Of a stretch of DNA of 6,906 bases, positions 1 through 3,891 are shown one piece after another. The position numbers were made by a program, and so were the translations under genes. Numbering within the stretch: the stretch's first letter is position 1; every line of letters begins with the position of its first letter. This stretch comes from Clostridiales bacterium. GTDB lineage: Bacteria > Bacillota_A > Clostridia > Saccharofermentanales > Saccharofermentanaceae. Location: the NCBI GenBank assembly GCA_017649745.1, contig JAGCGE010000255.1, positions 1-6,906 of the forward strand, in the 5' to 3' direction. A model generated the notes under the pieces. The model ran no database searches. It saw only the letters and a program-made list of their open reading frames with translations, and was not told the origin of the DNA.

Positions 1-23
1 TCTCAGAAAATCCCCGGGGGGAT

Positions 24-156
24 ATTTAGGTAGTGGGCCTTCACATGCCCATGAGCCTCTGGACCCAACCAAACCATGTCTCTCCTTTCGCTGCTGTTGG
101 TTTTCTTCCCTTCTTGGGGCCACGTTCATGAGCAGCTGAAAGCCCACTACCTAAAT
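24..156 (+). repeat. 133-nt long imperfect inverted repeat; predicted structured leader RNA
   Basis: Bases 24-38 pair perfectly with 142-156 (15 bp). The same register continues inward: 40-43 with 137-140, 46-48 with 132-134, and 50-56 with 124-130 (one G-U), so 29 of 33 positions pair. After a small internal loop, 60-68 pairs with 114-122 (8 of 9), then 71-76 with 98-103, leaving an apical loop at 77-97. The arms were found by direct reading. No T-run follows the 3' arm, so it does not look like an intrinsic terminator. Left and right flanks (GGGGAT and CATTAC) show no target-site duplication, so a miniature transposon is not supported. Because it lies just upstream of the first gene, it is most simply a structured 5' leader or a separate phage RNA. 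Which strand is transcribed is unknown. Confidence 0.7.
82..90 (+). promoter_or_regulatory. Anti-Shine-Dalgarno-like sequence in the apical loop of the leader hairpin
   Basis: CTCCTTTCG at 82-90 is the exact reverse complement of CGAAAGGAG at 183-191, the ribosome binding region of the first gene; T81 and G192 could add a G-U pair. It sits in the predicted loop at 77-97, so a loop-to-RBS pseudoknot could hide the ribosome binding site. The sequence also resembles the 3' end of 16S rRNA, so part of the match is expected of any such mimic. The complementarity is seen directly; regulation is inferred. Confidence 0.45.
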
Positions 157-182
157 CATTACAAAACAACATAAAAACTGAA

Positions 183-192
183 CGAAAGGAGG
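183..192 (+). promoter_or_regulatory. Strong ribosome binding site that selects the TTG start at 201
   Basis: AAAGGAGG at 185-192 is a near-perfect Shine-Dalgarno sequence, with 8 nt before TTG at 201. The in-frame GTG at 192 overlaps the ribosome binding site itself and cannot use it, so TTG 201 is the preferred start. Bases 183-191 are complementary to the leader-hairpin loop at 82-90. Confidence 0.8.
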
Positions 193-200
193 TGCCTTCT

Positions 201-533
201 TTGAGCAAAGTTGTTAGAAAGGGTGAAAAAGCAACCGAAAAGGTACAAATAAGACCTGCTCTAACTCCCGAATCTAGAGAGAATCAGCTGATTTCATTAG
301 CGATTAATTTAGCCGAGAAGCAATTGCTCGAGGGGACGGCATCTTCTCAAGTCATAACACACTATTTGAAGCTTGGTTCGACCAAGGAGCGTCTCGAGAA
401 GGAGAAATTAGAGAAGGAAAACGAGCTGCTGCGTGCCAAGACCGAAGCTTTACAGTCTGCTAAGCAGGTTGAGGAACTTTATGCTGAGGCGATTCAAGCA
501 ATGCGCTCGTATAGTGGTCAGGAAGCGCGATGA
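201..533 (+). CDS. Small coiled-coil phage protein; possible small terminase subunit
   Basis: The product is a 110-residue, highly charged protein. Residues 1-20 are basic and probably flexible. Residues 22-58 look like two short helices (around LTPESRENQL and GTASSQVITHYL), and residues 60-100 form a long Glu/Lys/Leu-rich coiled coil. There are no cysteines, membrane segments or signal peptide. A short helical DNA-binding region followed by an oligomerising coiled coil, first in a packaging operon, fits a small terminase subunit (TerS), which recognises phage DNA as a ring. The family resembles proteins I recall as conserved and mostly unnamed in phages of Clostridia, so TerS is an inference from position and shape, not a motif match. 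The TTG start is set by the ribosome binding site at 185-192. The stop overlaps the next start (ATGA at 530-533), implying translational coupling to the HNH gene. Confidence 0.8.
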   Translation: MSKVVRKGEKATEKVQIRPALTPESRENQLISLAINLAEKQLLEGTASSQVITHYLKLGSTKERLEKEKLEKENELLRAKTEALQSAKQVEELYAEAIQAMRSYSGQEAR

Positions 534-937
534 AAAGATATTCAGAGTTGATTATGCTTCCAACTTTAAGAGAGCGTTTCGAATACTTGCGGCTTGACGC
601 AACAGTTGCAGAAGAAACGTTTGGTTTTGATCGCTGGATCAACCAAAAATTCTATCGTTCTCCCGAATGGAAACGACTTCGAGACCAAATCATTCTTCGG
701 GACAATGGCTGCGAATTGGCTATTCCCGATATGTTCATATTTGGAAAAGTTTACATCCATCATATGAATCCGATCCGACGAGCGGACATTCTTGAACTGA
801 ATGAACTCGTAATGAACCCGGAATATTTGATTTGTTGCTCGTACGATATGCACAATGCGATCCATTACGGGAACGAAGAGATGCTGCCATCAGAATTGGT
901 GGTTCGAAAACCTAATGACACTTGTCCTTGGAGATGA
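530..937 (+). CDS. HNH endonuclease-like packaging protein
   Basis: This is a 135-residue protein. Residues 42-61 (YRSPEWKRLRDQIILRDNG) form the usual lead-in to an HNH fold. The catalytic region follows: IHHMNPI with H77 and H78, MNPEYLI with N96, and MHNAIHYG with H108, N109 and H112. This order suits a beta-beta-alpha metal-binding HNH site. The two CxxC zinc knuckles of many HNH nucleases are absent; single cysteines at 61, 102, 103 and 132 do not form such pairs. In HK97-like phages, HNH proteins encoded near the terminase stimulate terminase cleavage of DNA ends, and that role is the most likely here. The start is ATG 530, with AGGA at 520-523. It overlaps the previous gene by 4 nt and ends 4 nt before the next start. 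A free-standing homing endonuclease is less likely, because the gene sits coupled inside the operon. Confidence 0.85.
   Translation: MKRYSELIMLPTLRERFEYLRLDATVAEETFGFDRWINQKFYRSPEWKRLRDQIILRDNGCELAIPDMFIFGKVYIHHMNPIRRADILELNELVMNPEYLICCSYDMHNAIHYGNEEMLPSELVVRKPNDTCPWR
930..933 (+). promoter_or_regulatory. Ribosome binding site that selects ATG 942
   Basis: GGAG at 930-933 lies 8 nt before ATG 942, inside the last codons of the HNH gene. An upstream in-frame ATG at 855 would overlap that gene by 83 nt and has no such site, so 942 is preferred. Confidence 0.7.
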
Positions 938-941
938 TGCT

Positions 942-1307
942 ATGAACGAAGTAATTCTTACGTCGATTAAAAAGCTGATAGGCGTAACCGAAGAATACAC
1001 AGTATTTGATGGCGACATAATTATATGCATCAATGGTGTGTTTGGAATTTTGACTCAGCTTGGAGTCGGCCCCGACACGGGCTTCAGTTTAAAAACCGGA
1101 GATGAGACTTGGGAAGACTATCTCGGAGCAGCGTATTCAGACTTAACTAATTTGGAAATGATCAAATCGTACATGGCCGGTAAAGTTCGGTTAATGTTCG
1201 ATCCGCCTCAGTCTGGAGTTGTCAAGGAATCGCTTGAGCGAATCGTGGCAGAGCTGGAATGGAGGATCAACGTGATGGTCGATCCAGAAGATAAGTTTGT
1301 GATATAG
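942..1307 (+). CDS. Possible head-tail connector (adaptor) protein
   Basis: With ATG 942 the product has 121 residues. It is predicted to be mostly helical: an N-terminal helix (MNEVILTSIKKLIGV), a stretch DIIICINGVFGILTQLGVGP at 25-44, a tryptophan-containing segment around residue 57, helix 68-86 (TNLEMIKSYMAGKVRLMF), the motif DPPQS at 87-91, and a final helix 93-110 (VVKESLERIVAELEWRIN). This helical plan with a mid-protein 'K-Y-V/M-x-x-K-V-R-L-x-F-D-P-P' type segment matches small phage proteins I recall being annotated as head-tail connector or gp6-like DNA packaging proteins, which form a ring beneath the portal. That is family recollection; no catalytic motif can confirm it. It is unusual that it lies upstream of the large terminase gene rather than after the capsid gene. 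It starts 4 nt after the HNH stop, implying co-translation. Confidence 0.75.
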   Translation: MNEVILTSIKKLIGVTEEYTVFDGDIIICINGVFGILTQLGVGPDTGFSLKTGDETWEDYLGAAYSDLTNLEMIKSYMAGKVRLMFDPPQSGVVKESLERIVAELEWRINVMVDPEDKFVI

Positions 1308-1346
1308 GCAGAAGACATTTTTCTTTAAATAAGGAGAGACAAAATC

Positions 1347-1838
1347 ATGGCAGGACTATTTTCGCCGAACATTACAACGGCTGTTCCTACACAAATTAAT
1401 TGGCAACTACCGCAGATTGTTAACCTTCCGTACATTCAATCCGCAAAAACTTCGAATTTTATTCGAGTAAAAGGCATTGAAGGAGCGAGATCTTATCCTA
1501 CTGGACCTAATAGCGATATTGGGTTGTTCGATGAAGATGAGGATCTTATGTATCGGAAGATCACTGATAACAACAACTATTCGGTTATTGAGGTTTATGA
1601 ATTTCGTAAACGAGAAACAGAATCAAAGCCGGATCTTAAAGAGTATGTGACTGTGGAAGATTTTAACAAGTTTAAGGAGGAACTGTTGAATGGCAAGCAG
1701 TCTATTCGGAAGCACCGGTCAAACTATGACCAGTCCGAGTACAGCGTCGCTAGAGTCCGTAAGACACATGCTAGAGATGCTGAAGGGGAGTGGAAATCCG
1801 ACAGCCATGATGCAAACGCTGATGAAGCAAAATCCTGA
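1347..1838 (+). CDS. Small phage protein of unknown function with an overprinted C-terminus
   Basis: The 163-residue product starts at ATG 1347 with AAGGAGAG at 1331-1338. Residues 1-35 are Pro/Gln/Ile-rich and probably extended. Residues 36-92 look like a small beta domain: FIRVKGIEGARSYPTGPNSD, then GLFDEDEDLMYRKI, then YSVIEVYEFRKRE. Residues 99-114 (EYVTVEDFNKFKEELL) form an amphipathic helix. The beta domain and the 'EYVT-E-F-KFKEEL' ending resemble a small-protein family I recall in Clostridia phages, with no known function. Residues 115-163 are encoded over the first half of the next gene in another frame; they are polar, Arg/Lys/Asp/Ser-rich, lack hydrophobic structure and are probably disordered. 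Position suggests a late-expressed virion or assembly component, but nothing in the sequence proves this. The C-terminal tail is the least certain part. Confidence 0.8.
   Translation: MAGLFSPNITTAVPTQINWQLPQIVNLPYIQSAKTSNFIRVKGIEGARSYPTGPNSDIGLFDEDEDLMYRKITDNNNYSVIEVYEFRKRETESKPDLKEYVTVEDFNKFKEELLNGKQSIRKHRSNYDQSEYSVARVRKTHARDAEGEWKSDSHDANADEAKS
1674..1680 (+). promoter_or_regulatory. Ribosome binding site inside the 1347-1838 gene for the overlapping gene at 1690
   Basis: AAGGAGG at 1674-1680 lies 9 nt before ATG 1690. It is a full-strength site buried within an upstream coding region, which supports ATG 1690 as a true internal start. Confidence 0.85.
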
Positions 1839-1962
1839 GCTTCAGAACGTGATGAACTTGGTCAATAAGTACGGAGGAGATCCTAAAGCTGCTTTTTATG
1901 CTGTAGCGAAGGAGCGAGGAGTCGATCCGCAGCAGATATTGACCATGTTACAAGGATTGTAA
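1690..1962 (+). CDS. Small Met/Gln-rich helical phage protein, function unknown
   Basis: The 90-residue product has a Ser/Thr-rich N-terminus (1-20), a Met/Leu-rich helical middle (21-50, including LESVRHMLEMLKGSG and AMMQTLMKQNPELQ), and a compact C-terminal helical motif (52-90) containing LVNKYGGDPKAAFYAVAKER and GVDPQQILTML. The repeated 'D-P' helix caps and the 'YGGDPKAAFY' segment are characteristic of a small-protein family I recall from phages of Clostridia; I know of no function. There is no signal peptide, membrane helix or metal site. The gene overlaps the preceding gene by 149 nt in the +1 frame and has its own strong ribosome binding site at 1674-1680. Its position among late genes suggests a virion or assembly role, but this is only inference. 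Confidence 0.85.
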   Translation: MASSLFGSTGQTMTSPSTASLESVRHMLEMLKGSGNPTAMMQTLMKQNPELQNVMNLVNKYGGDPKAAFYAVAKERGVDPQQILTMLQGL

Positions 1963-1994
1963 TCGGCCGGTTACGATACAAAATAATTTGAATT

Positions 1995-1999
1995 GGAGG
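1995..1999 (+). promoter_or_regulatory. Ribosome binding site that selects ATG 2009
   Basis: GGAGG at 1995-1999 lies 9 nt before ATG 2009. The in-frame TTG at 1988 lies upstream of this site and has no site of its own, so it is not the start. Confidence 0.8.
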
Positions 2000-2008
2000 G
2001 CTGCTCTT

Positions 2009-2569
2009 ATGGACGGCTTATCTAACTCGGACGTTGCTCTGCTTTCTGACCGCAATGACGGTATGAACGGAGCAAATGGCTTCTTCTGGATTTTCGCTTT
2101 GCTGCTTCTTGCCGGTGGCGGGTTTGGCGGAAACCGGAATTATGTGACGCAGGCAGATCTTGCCGCGTCTCAGAACGGTCAGACGTTGTCTAATCTGGGT
2201 ATTCAGGTTGCGAATAACAATTATGAAACTGCCCAGCTGATCAATGCTCAGACTAATCAGATGCTTCAGCAGAACAATACGAATCTGATTAATGCGATTC
2301 AGGGGTTCAATTCACTTGGACTTCAGATCACGAATCAGACGAATGTTCTGGCCCAGCAGATCGCGCAGCTTAGTGCCCAGATGAATTCTTGTTGCTGCGA
2401 GATCAAGACTCAGATGCTGCAGGATCGCTTGAGCGACACTCAGGCGAAACTTGTCACGGCTCAGAATGCCATCGACAATGCAAATCAGAGTCAGTATATT
2501 CTGGGTCAGCTTGGTCGTTACGTTGCGTGGGCAGGTTCCGGTAGTCCGGCTGCCACCAGTGGCTCGTAA
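2009..2569 (+). CDS. Membrane-anchored Gln/Asn-rich phage protein with a CCC cluster
   Basis: The product has 186 residues from ATG 2009. Residues 1-20 include SDVALLSDRND, a conserved-looking lead-in that I recall from a phage family. Residues 25-41 are a hydrophobic stretch (FFWIFALLLLAGGGFGG), long enough for one membrane or membrane-interacting segment ending in glycines. Residues 46-125 are rich in Gln, Asn, Thr and Leu with heptad-like spacing (for example NLGIQVANNNYETAQLINAQ), suggesting a long helical or coiled-coil rod. Residues 128-130 are Cys-Cys-Cys followed by EIKTQMLQDRLSDTQ, another helix. The C-terminus (175-186) is Gly/Ser/Ala-rich and flexible. The layout suits a minor virion protein or one that contacts the host membrane, but I know of no assigned function. 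It lies 46 nt after the previous gene and is followed by a stem-loop at 2583-2622. Confidence 0.88.
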   Translation: MDGLSNSDVALLSDRNDGMNGANGFFWIFALLLLAGGGFGGNRNYVTQADLAASQNGQTLSNLGIQVANNNYETAQLINAQTNQMLQQNNTNLINAIQGFNSLGLQITNQTNVLAQQIAQLSAQMNSCCCEIKTQMLQDRLSDTQAKLVTAQNAIDNANQSQYILGQLGRYVAWAGSGSPAATSGS

Positions 2570-2582
2570 AACTTAATATGGC

Positions 2583-2622
2583 GGGGAGACGTAGTTGGAT
2601 TTAGGTCCCTCTACGTCTCTTC
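2583..2622 (+). promoter_or_regulatory. Intercistronic stem-loop upstream of the ferritin-like gene
   Basis: GAGACGTAG at 2586-2594 pairs perfectly with CTACGTCTC at 2611-2619 (9 bp). G2585-T2620, G2584-T2621 (both G-U) and G2583-C2622 can extend it. Inside the loop GGA (2597-2599) can pair with TCC (2606-2608). The following TTCTCCTTT is only partly T-rich, so this is at best a weak terminator. It may instead attenuate transcription, mark RNA processing, or set relative expression between the two flanking genes. Confidence 0.6.
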
Positions 2623-2635
2623 TCCTTTAAGGAGG
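2622..2635 (+). promoter_or_regulatory. Anti-SD/SD palindrome at the ferritin-like gene start
   Basis: CTCCTT (2622-2627) is complementary to AAGGAG (2629-2634), the ribosome binding site for ATG 2642. A local hairpin needs at least a 3-nt loop, so about four pairs (CTCC with GGAG) would form. The site could be partly hidden in the mRNA. Bases 2621-2628 (TCTCCTTT) match the octamer at 81-88 in the leader loop. Confidence 0.45.
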
Positions 2636-2641
2636 ACGGGA

Positions 2642-2953
2642 ATGACTTTATTGTACTTTAAACAGAGAATTGACGATGAACTGGAGGGCGCAAAAGAATA
2701 CATCCAGGACGCTATCAGTCTCAAAGAAACGCATCCAGCATGGGCAAAGGTTTTTGCGGAAATGAGCGACGTCGAGCTTGGCCATGCCAAGAAACTTCTT
2801 GATATGTTTAACGCGTATTATGCCGAGAAATTCCCGAATGATGGCAAGAACGGACCTACTGATACGATGGAAGAGGTTAGAGAAGACTTTATGGCCGGAT
2901 ATACTAAGTGTTACACCGATGTTCTGAGGATGCATGAGCTTTACAAGAAGTAG
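2642..2953 (+). CDS. Ferritin-like helical phage protein
   Basis: The 103-residue product is almost wholly helical. Helix 1 spans about 5-27 (YFKQRIDDELEGAKEYIQDA), helix 2 about 33-58 (AWAKVFAEMSDVELGHAKKL), and helix 3 about 74-101 (DTMEEVREDFMAGYTKCYTD). Glu13/Glu15 in helix 1 and Glu45-x-x-His48 (ELGH) in helix 2 resemble the first half of a ferritin-like di-iron site, where a Glu and an ExxH motif bind metal. A second ExxH pair is not evident in helix 3, so a complete site in one chain is unlikely; metal binding would need a dimer, or the fold may be kept without metal. Small ferritin-like proteins near the terminase occur in phages of Clostridia as I recall them, with no known role. ATG 2642 has AAGGAGG at 2629-2635. 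The stop (TAG 2951-2953) overlaps the first repeat block that begins the tagged genes. Confidence 0.87.
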   Translation: MTLLYFKQRIDDELEGAKEYIQDAISLKETHPAWAKVFAEMSDVELGHAKKLLDMFNAYYAEKFPNDGKNGPTDTMEEVREDFMAGYTKCYTDVLRMHELYKK

Positions 2954-3015
2954 GTAATTGCTATGGAAATTCTATATTTAGCCCACCATGGCATTTTAGG
3001 ACAGAAGTGGGGTGT
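2953..3015 (+). repeat. 63-bp exact direct repeat, copy 1 (RBS region plus tag 5' end)
   Basis: This block is identical to 3348-3410, 395 bp downstream. It starts at the stop codon of the upstream gene, covers the spacer GGTAATTGCT and start codon, and runs through codon 17 and two bases of codon 18 of the tagged gene. The identity includes non-coding and third-codon bases, so it reflects recent duplication or gene conversion. Confidence 0.95.
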
Positions 3016-3352
3016 TAGACGGTATCAGAATGAAGATGGATCTCTTACCGAAGCAGGAAAGAAACGTAAAAGACTTGGAAACAGTATTGTTCGAAATGCT
3101 GGGGTTAGAAACAGCAAAGCTTTGAAGGAGGCTCGTCGAGAAGACATTAATGAGTTAACGACGAAGCAGCTTAAGGATTACAATGAGCGTTTAACTGCTG
3201 AGAATAGCTTTATTGGATTGACCAAGGGTGCAACCGGAAAGGGAAAAGATTGGGCCAATGCGGCTTTGAAGCAAGTTGTCACTTCCGTTGTAACTGGAGC
3301 CGCGATTGCTGCCGGTCAGGCGTTTCTTAAGAAAGTTTCAAAATCGGGGTAA
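2963..3352 (+). CDS. Tagged phage protein 1: shared N-terminal tag plus basic helical/hydrophobic domain
   Basis: The 129-residue product begins with the shared tag: MEILYLA, HHGILGQKWG, VRRYQ (1-22), then NEDGSLTEAGKKR (23-35). Residues 36-100 are basic and helical and include ELTTKQLKDYNERLTAENSF at 64-83, resembling a 'K-x-x-x-R-L-x-x-E' segment I recall after this tag in other phage proteins. Residues 103-122 (KQVVTSVVTGAAIAAGQAFL) are a hydrophobic, Ala/Gly/Val-rich helix that could enter a membrane or bundle with itself. The body is unlike that of the two other tagged genes. Its start ATG 2963 has a weak site (AGG at 2952-2954, inside the upstream stop), so translation probably depends on coupling. 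Its own stop TAA lies inside the second 63-bp repeat. Role unknown; the tag may direct incorporation into the prohead or recognition by an assembly factor. Confidence 0.9.
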   Translation: MEILYLAHHGILGQKWGVRRYQNEDGSLTEAGKKRKRLGNSIVRNAGVRNSKALKEARREDINELTTKQLKDYNERLTAENSFIGLTKGATGKGKDWANAALKQVVTSVVTGAAIAAGQAFLKKVSKSG

Positions 3353-3410
3353 TTGCTATGGAAATTCTATATTTAGCCCACCATGGCATTTTAGGACAGA
3401 AGTGGGGTGT
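3348..3410 (+). repeat. 63-bp exact direct repeat, copy 2 (RBS region plus tag 5' end)
   Basis: This is identical to 2953-3015. It includes the stop codon TAA (3350-3352) of tagged gene 1 and the start of tagged gene 2. Recombination between the copies would remove exactly 395 bp and leave gene 2 joined in frame to the upstream start region. Confidence 0.95.
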
Positions 3411-3885
3411 CAGAAGGTATCAGAAGTATGACGGTTCATATACTAAAAAAGGTTTAGAACGGTACAAAGTTGCTAAAGAGCAGTACGATCAAGCCCATGA
3501 ACGTAACAAAAAAGAAAAGACTGATGCTTCTCGCGAAAATTTAAAAATTGCTAAAGGTAATTTAAAGAATAAGTACAAGAAACTGAAAAACGATTATCGC
3601 GCCGACAAAGGTAAAGCTCTTTATGGAGCTGGAAAAACGATAACTGACAACAATGCAAAAGTATATAAACGAGGATTGGTCACCGCCGGTGCGACGTTAG
3701 CTACTCGTCTCCTTACTGCTAACAATACGAAATCTATTAGCACTCCACTTGGGGATATCCCCGTATCCGCTCTTGCACCGGCTACGGTTGCTTTTGGCGG
3801 ATCATTTGTGAACACGGTCCTTACCGCTAAAGAGGGTCACGAAGCCAAGTTGCTAAGAGCTTATTATTCTCATTCTAGTAGGTAA
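3358..3885 (+). CDS. Tagged phage protein 2: shared N-terminal tag, charged coiled coil, hydrophobic C-terminus
   Basis: The 175-residue product has the same residues 1-22 as its neighbour, then KYDGSYTKKGLERY, a divergent version of the DGSLTEAG extension. Residues 35-85 are very rich in Lys, Glu, Asp and Asn and probably form a coiled coil (for example SRENLKIAKGNLKNKYKKLK). Residues 86-104 (ALYGAGKTITDNNAKVYKR) lead into two hydrophobic stretches: 106-120 (GLVTAGATLATRLLT) and 134-156 (IPVSALAPATVAFGGSFVNT and following residues). The last 20 residues are polar. The gene follows 5 nt after the previous stop, with GGGGT upstream as a weak ribosome binding site, so coupled translation is likely. 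The body is unrelated to tagged proteins 1 and 3. No enzyme motif is seen; a minor virion protein, or one that acts at the membrane on DNA entry, is possible but unproven. Confidence 0.9.
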   Translation: MEILYLAHHGILGQKWGVRRYQKYDGSYTKKGLERYKVAKEQYDQAHERNKKEKTDASRENLKIAKGNLKNKYKKLKNDYRADKGKALYGAGKTITDNNAKVYKRGLVTAGATLATRLLTANNTKSISTPLGDIPVSALAPATVAFGGSFVNTVLTAKEGHEAKLLRAYYSHSSR

Positions 3886-3891
3886 TTAATC

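Noticed and set aside
1..129. Minus-strand open frame from ATG (plus 129-127) running off the window edge, 43 codons
   Set aside because: It has no ribosome binding site, an odd Arg/Gln-rich composition, and lies entirely on the inverted repeat, whose pairing explains the sequence better. All other genes are on the plus strand. More upstream sequence would settle it.
1..136. Plus-strand frames at the left edge as the end of an upstream gene
   Set aside because: The longest frame (stop near 136-138) translates to Cys/Ser-rich, low-sense sequence over the hairpin; the other two stop at 27-33. A very short C-terminus from an upstream gene cannot be excluded but cannot be supported.
24..156. Self-cleaving ribozyme (hammerhead or pistol)
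   Set aside because: No CTGANGA core precedes the GAAA at 138-141, and the base facing A141 is C39, not U. GGGCCACGTT (117-126) resembles a stretch of pistol, but its partner stem and pseudoknot are missing.
24..156. Miniature inverted-repeat transposon
   Set aside because: There is no target-site duplication, and the pairing runs deep into the middle of the element rather than being limited to its ends.
150..182. Promoter just upstream of the first gene
   Set aside because: The stretch is A-rich, but no pair resembling TTGACA and TATAAT with 16-18 nt spacing is present, so transcription probably begins outside the window.
192..200. GTG 192 as the start of the first gene
   Set aside because: It lies within the Shine-Dalgarno sequence itself; TTG 201 has the correct 8-nt spacing.
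566..865. Antisense open frame across the HNH gene, and similar ones at 2648-2935 and 5743-6135
   Set aside because: These are shadows of well-supported plus-strand genes; they lack ribosome binding sites and recognisable protein features.
901..912. GGTTCGAAAACC resembling a tRNA T-arm
   Set aside because: It lies inside the HNH coding sequence, and no acceptor, D-arm or anticodon stem can be placed around it.
2583..2628. Strong intrinsic terminator after the Cys-cluster gene
   Set aside because: The stem is good but the tract that follows (TTCTCCTTT) is interrupted by cytosines, and no new promoter is visible before the next gene. It is kept only as a stem-loop.
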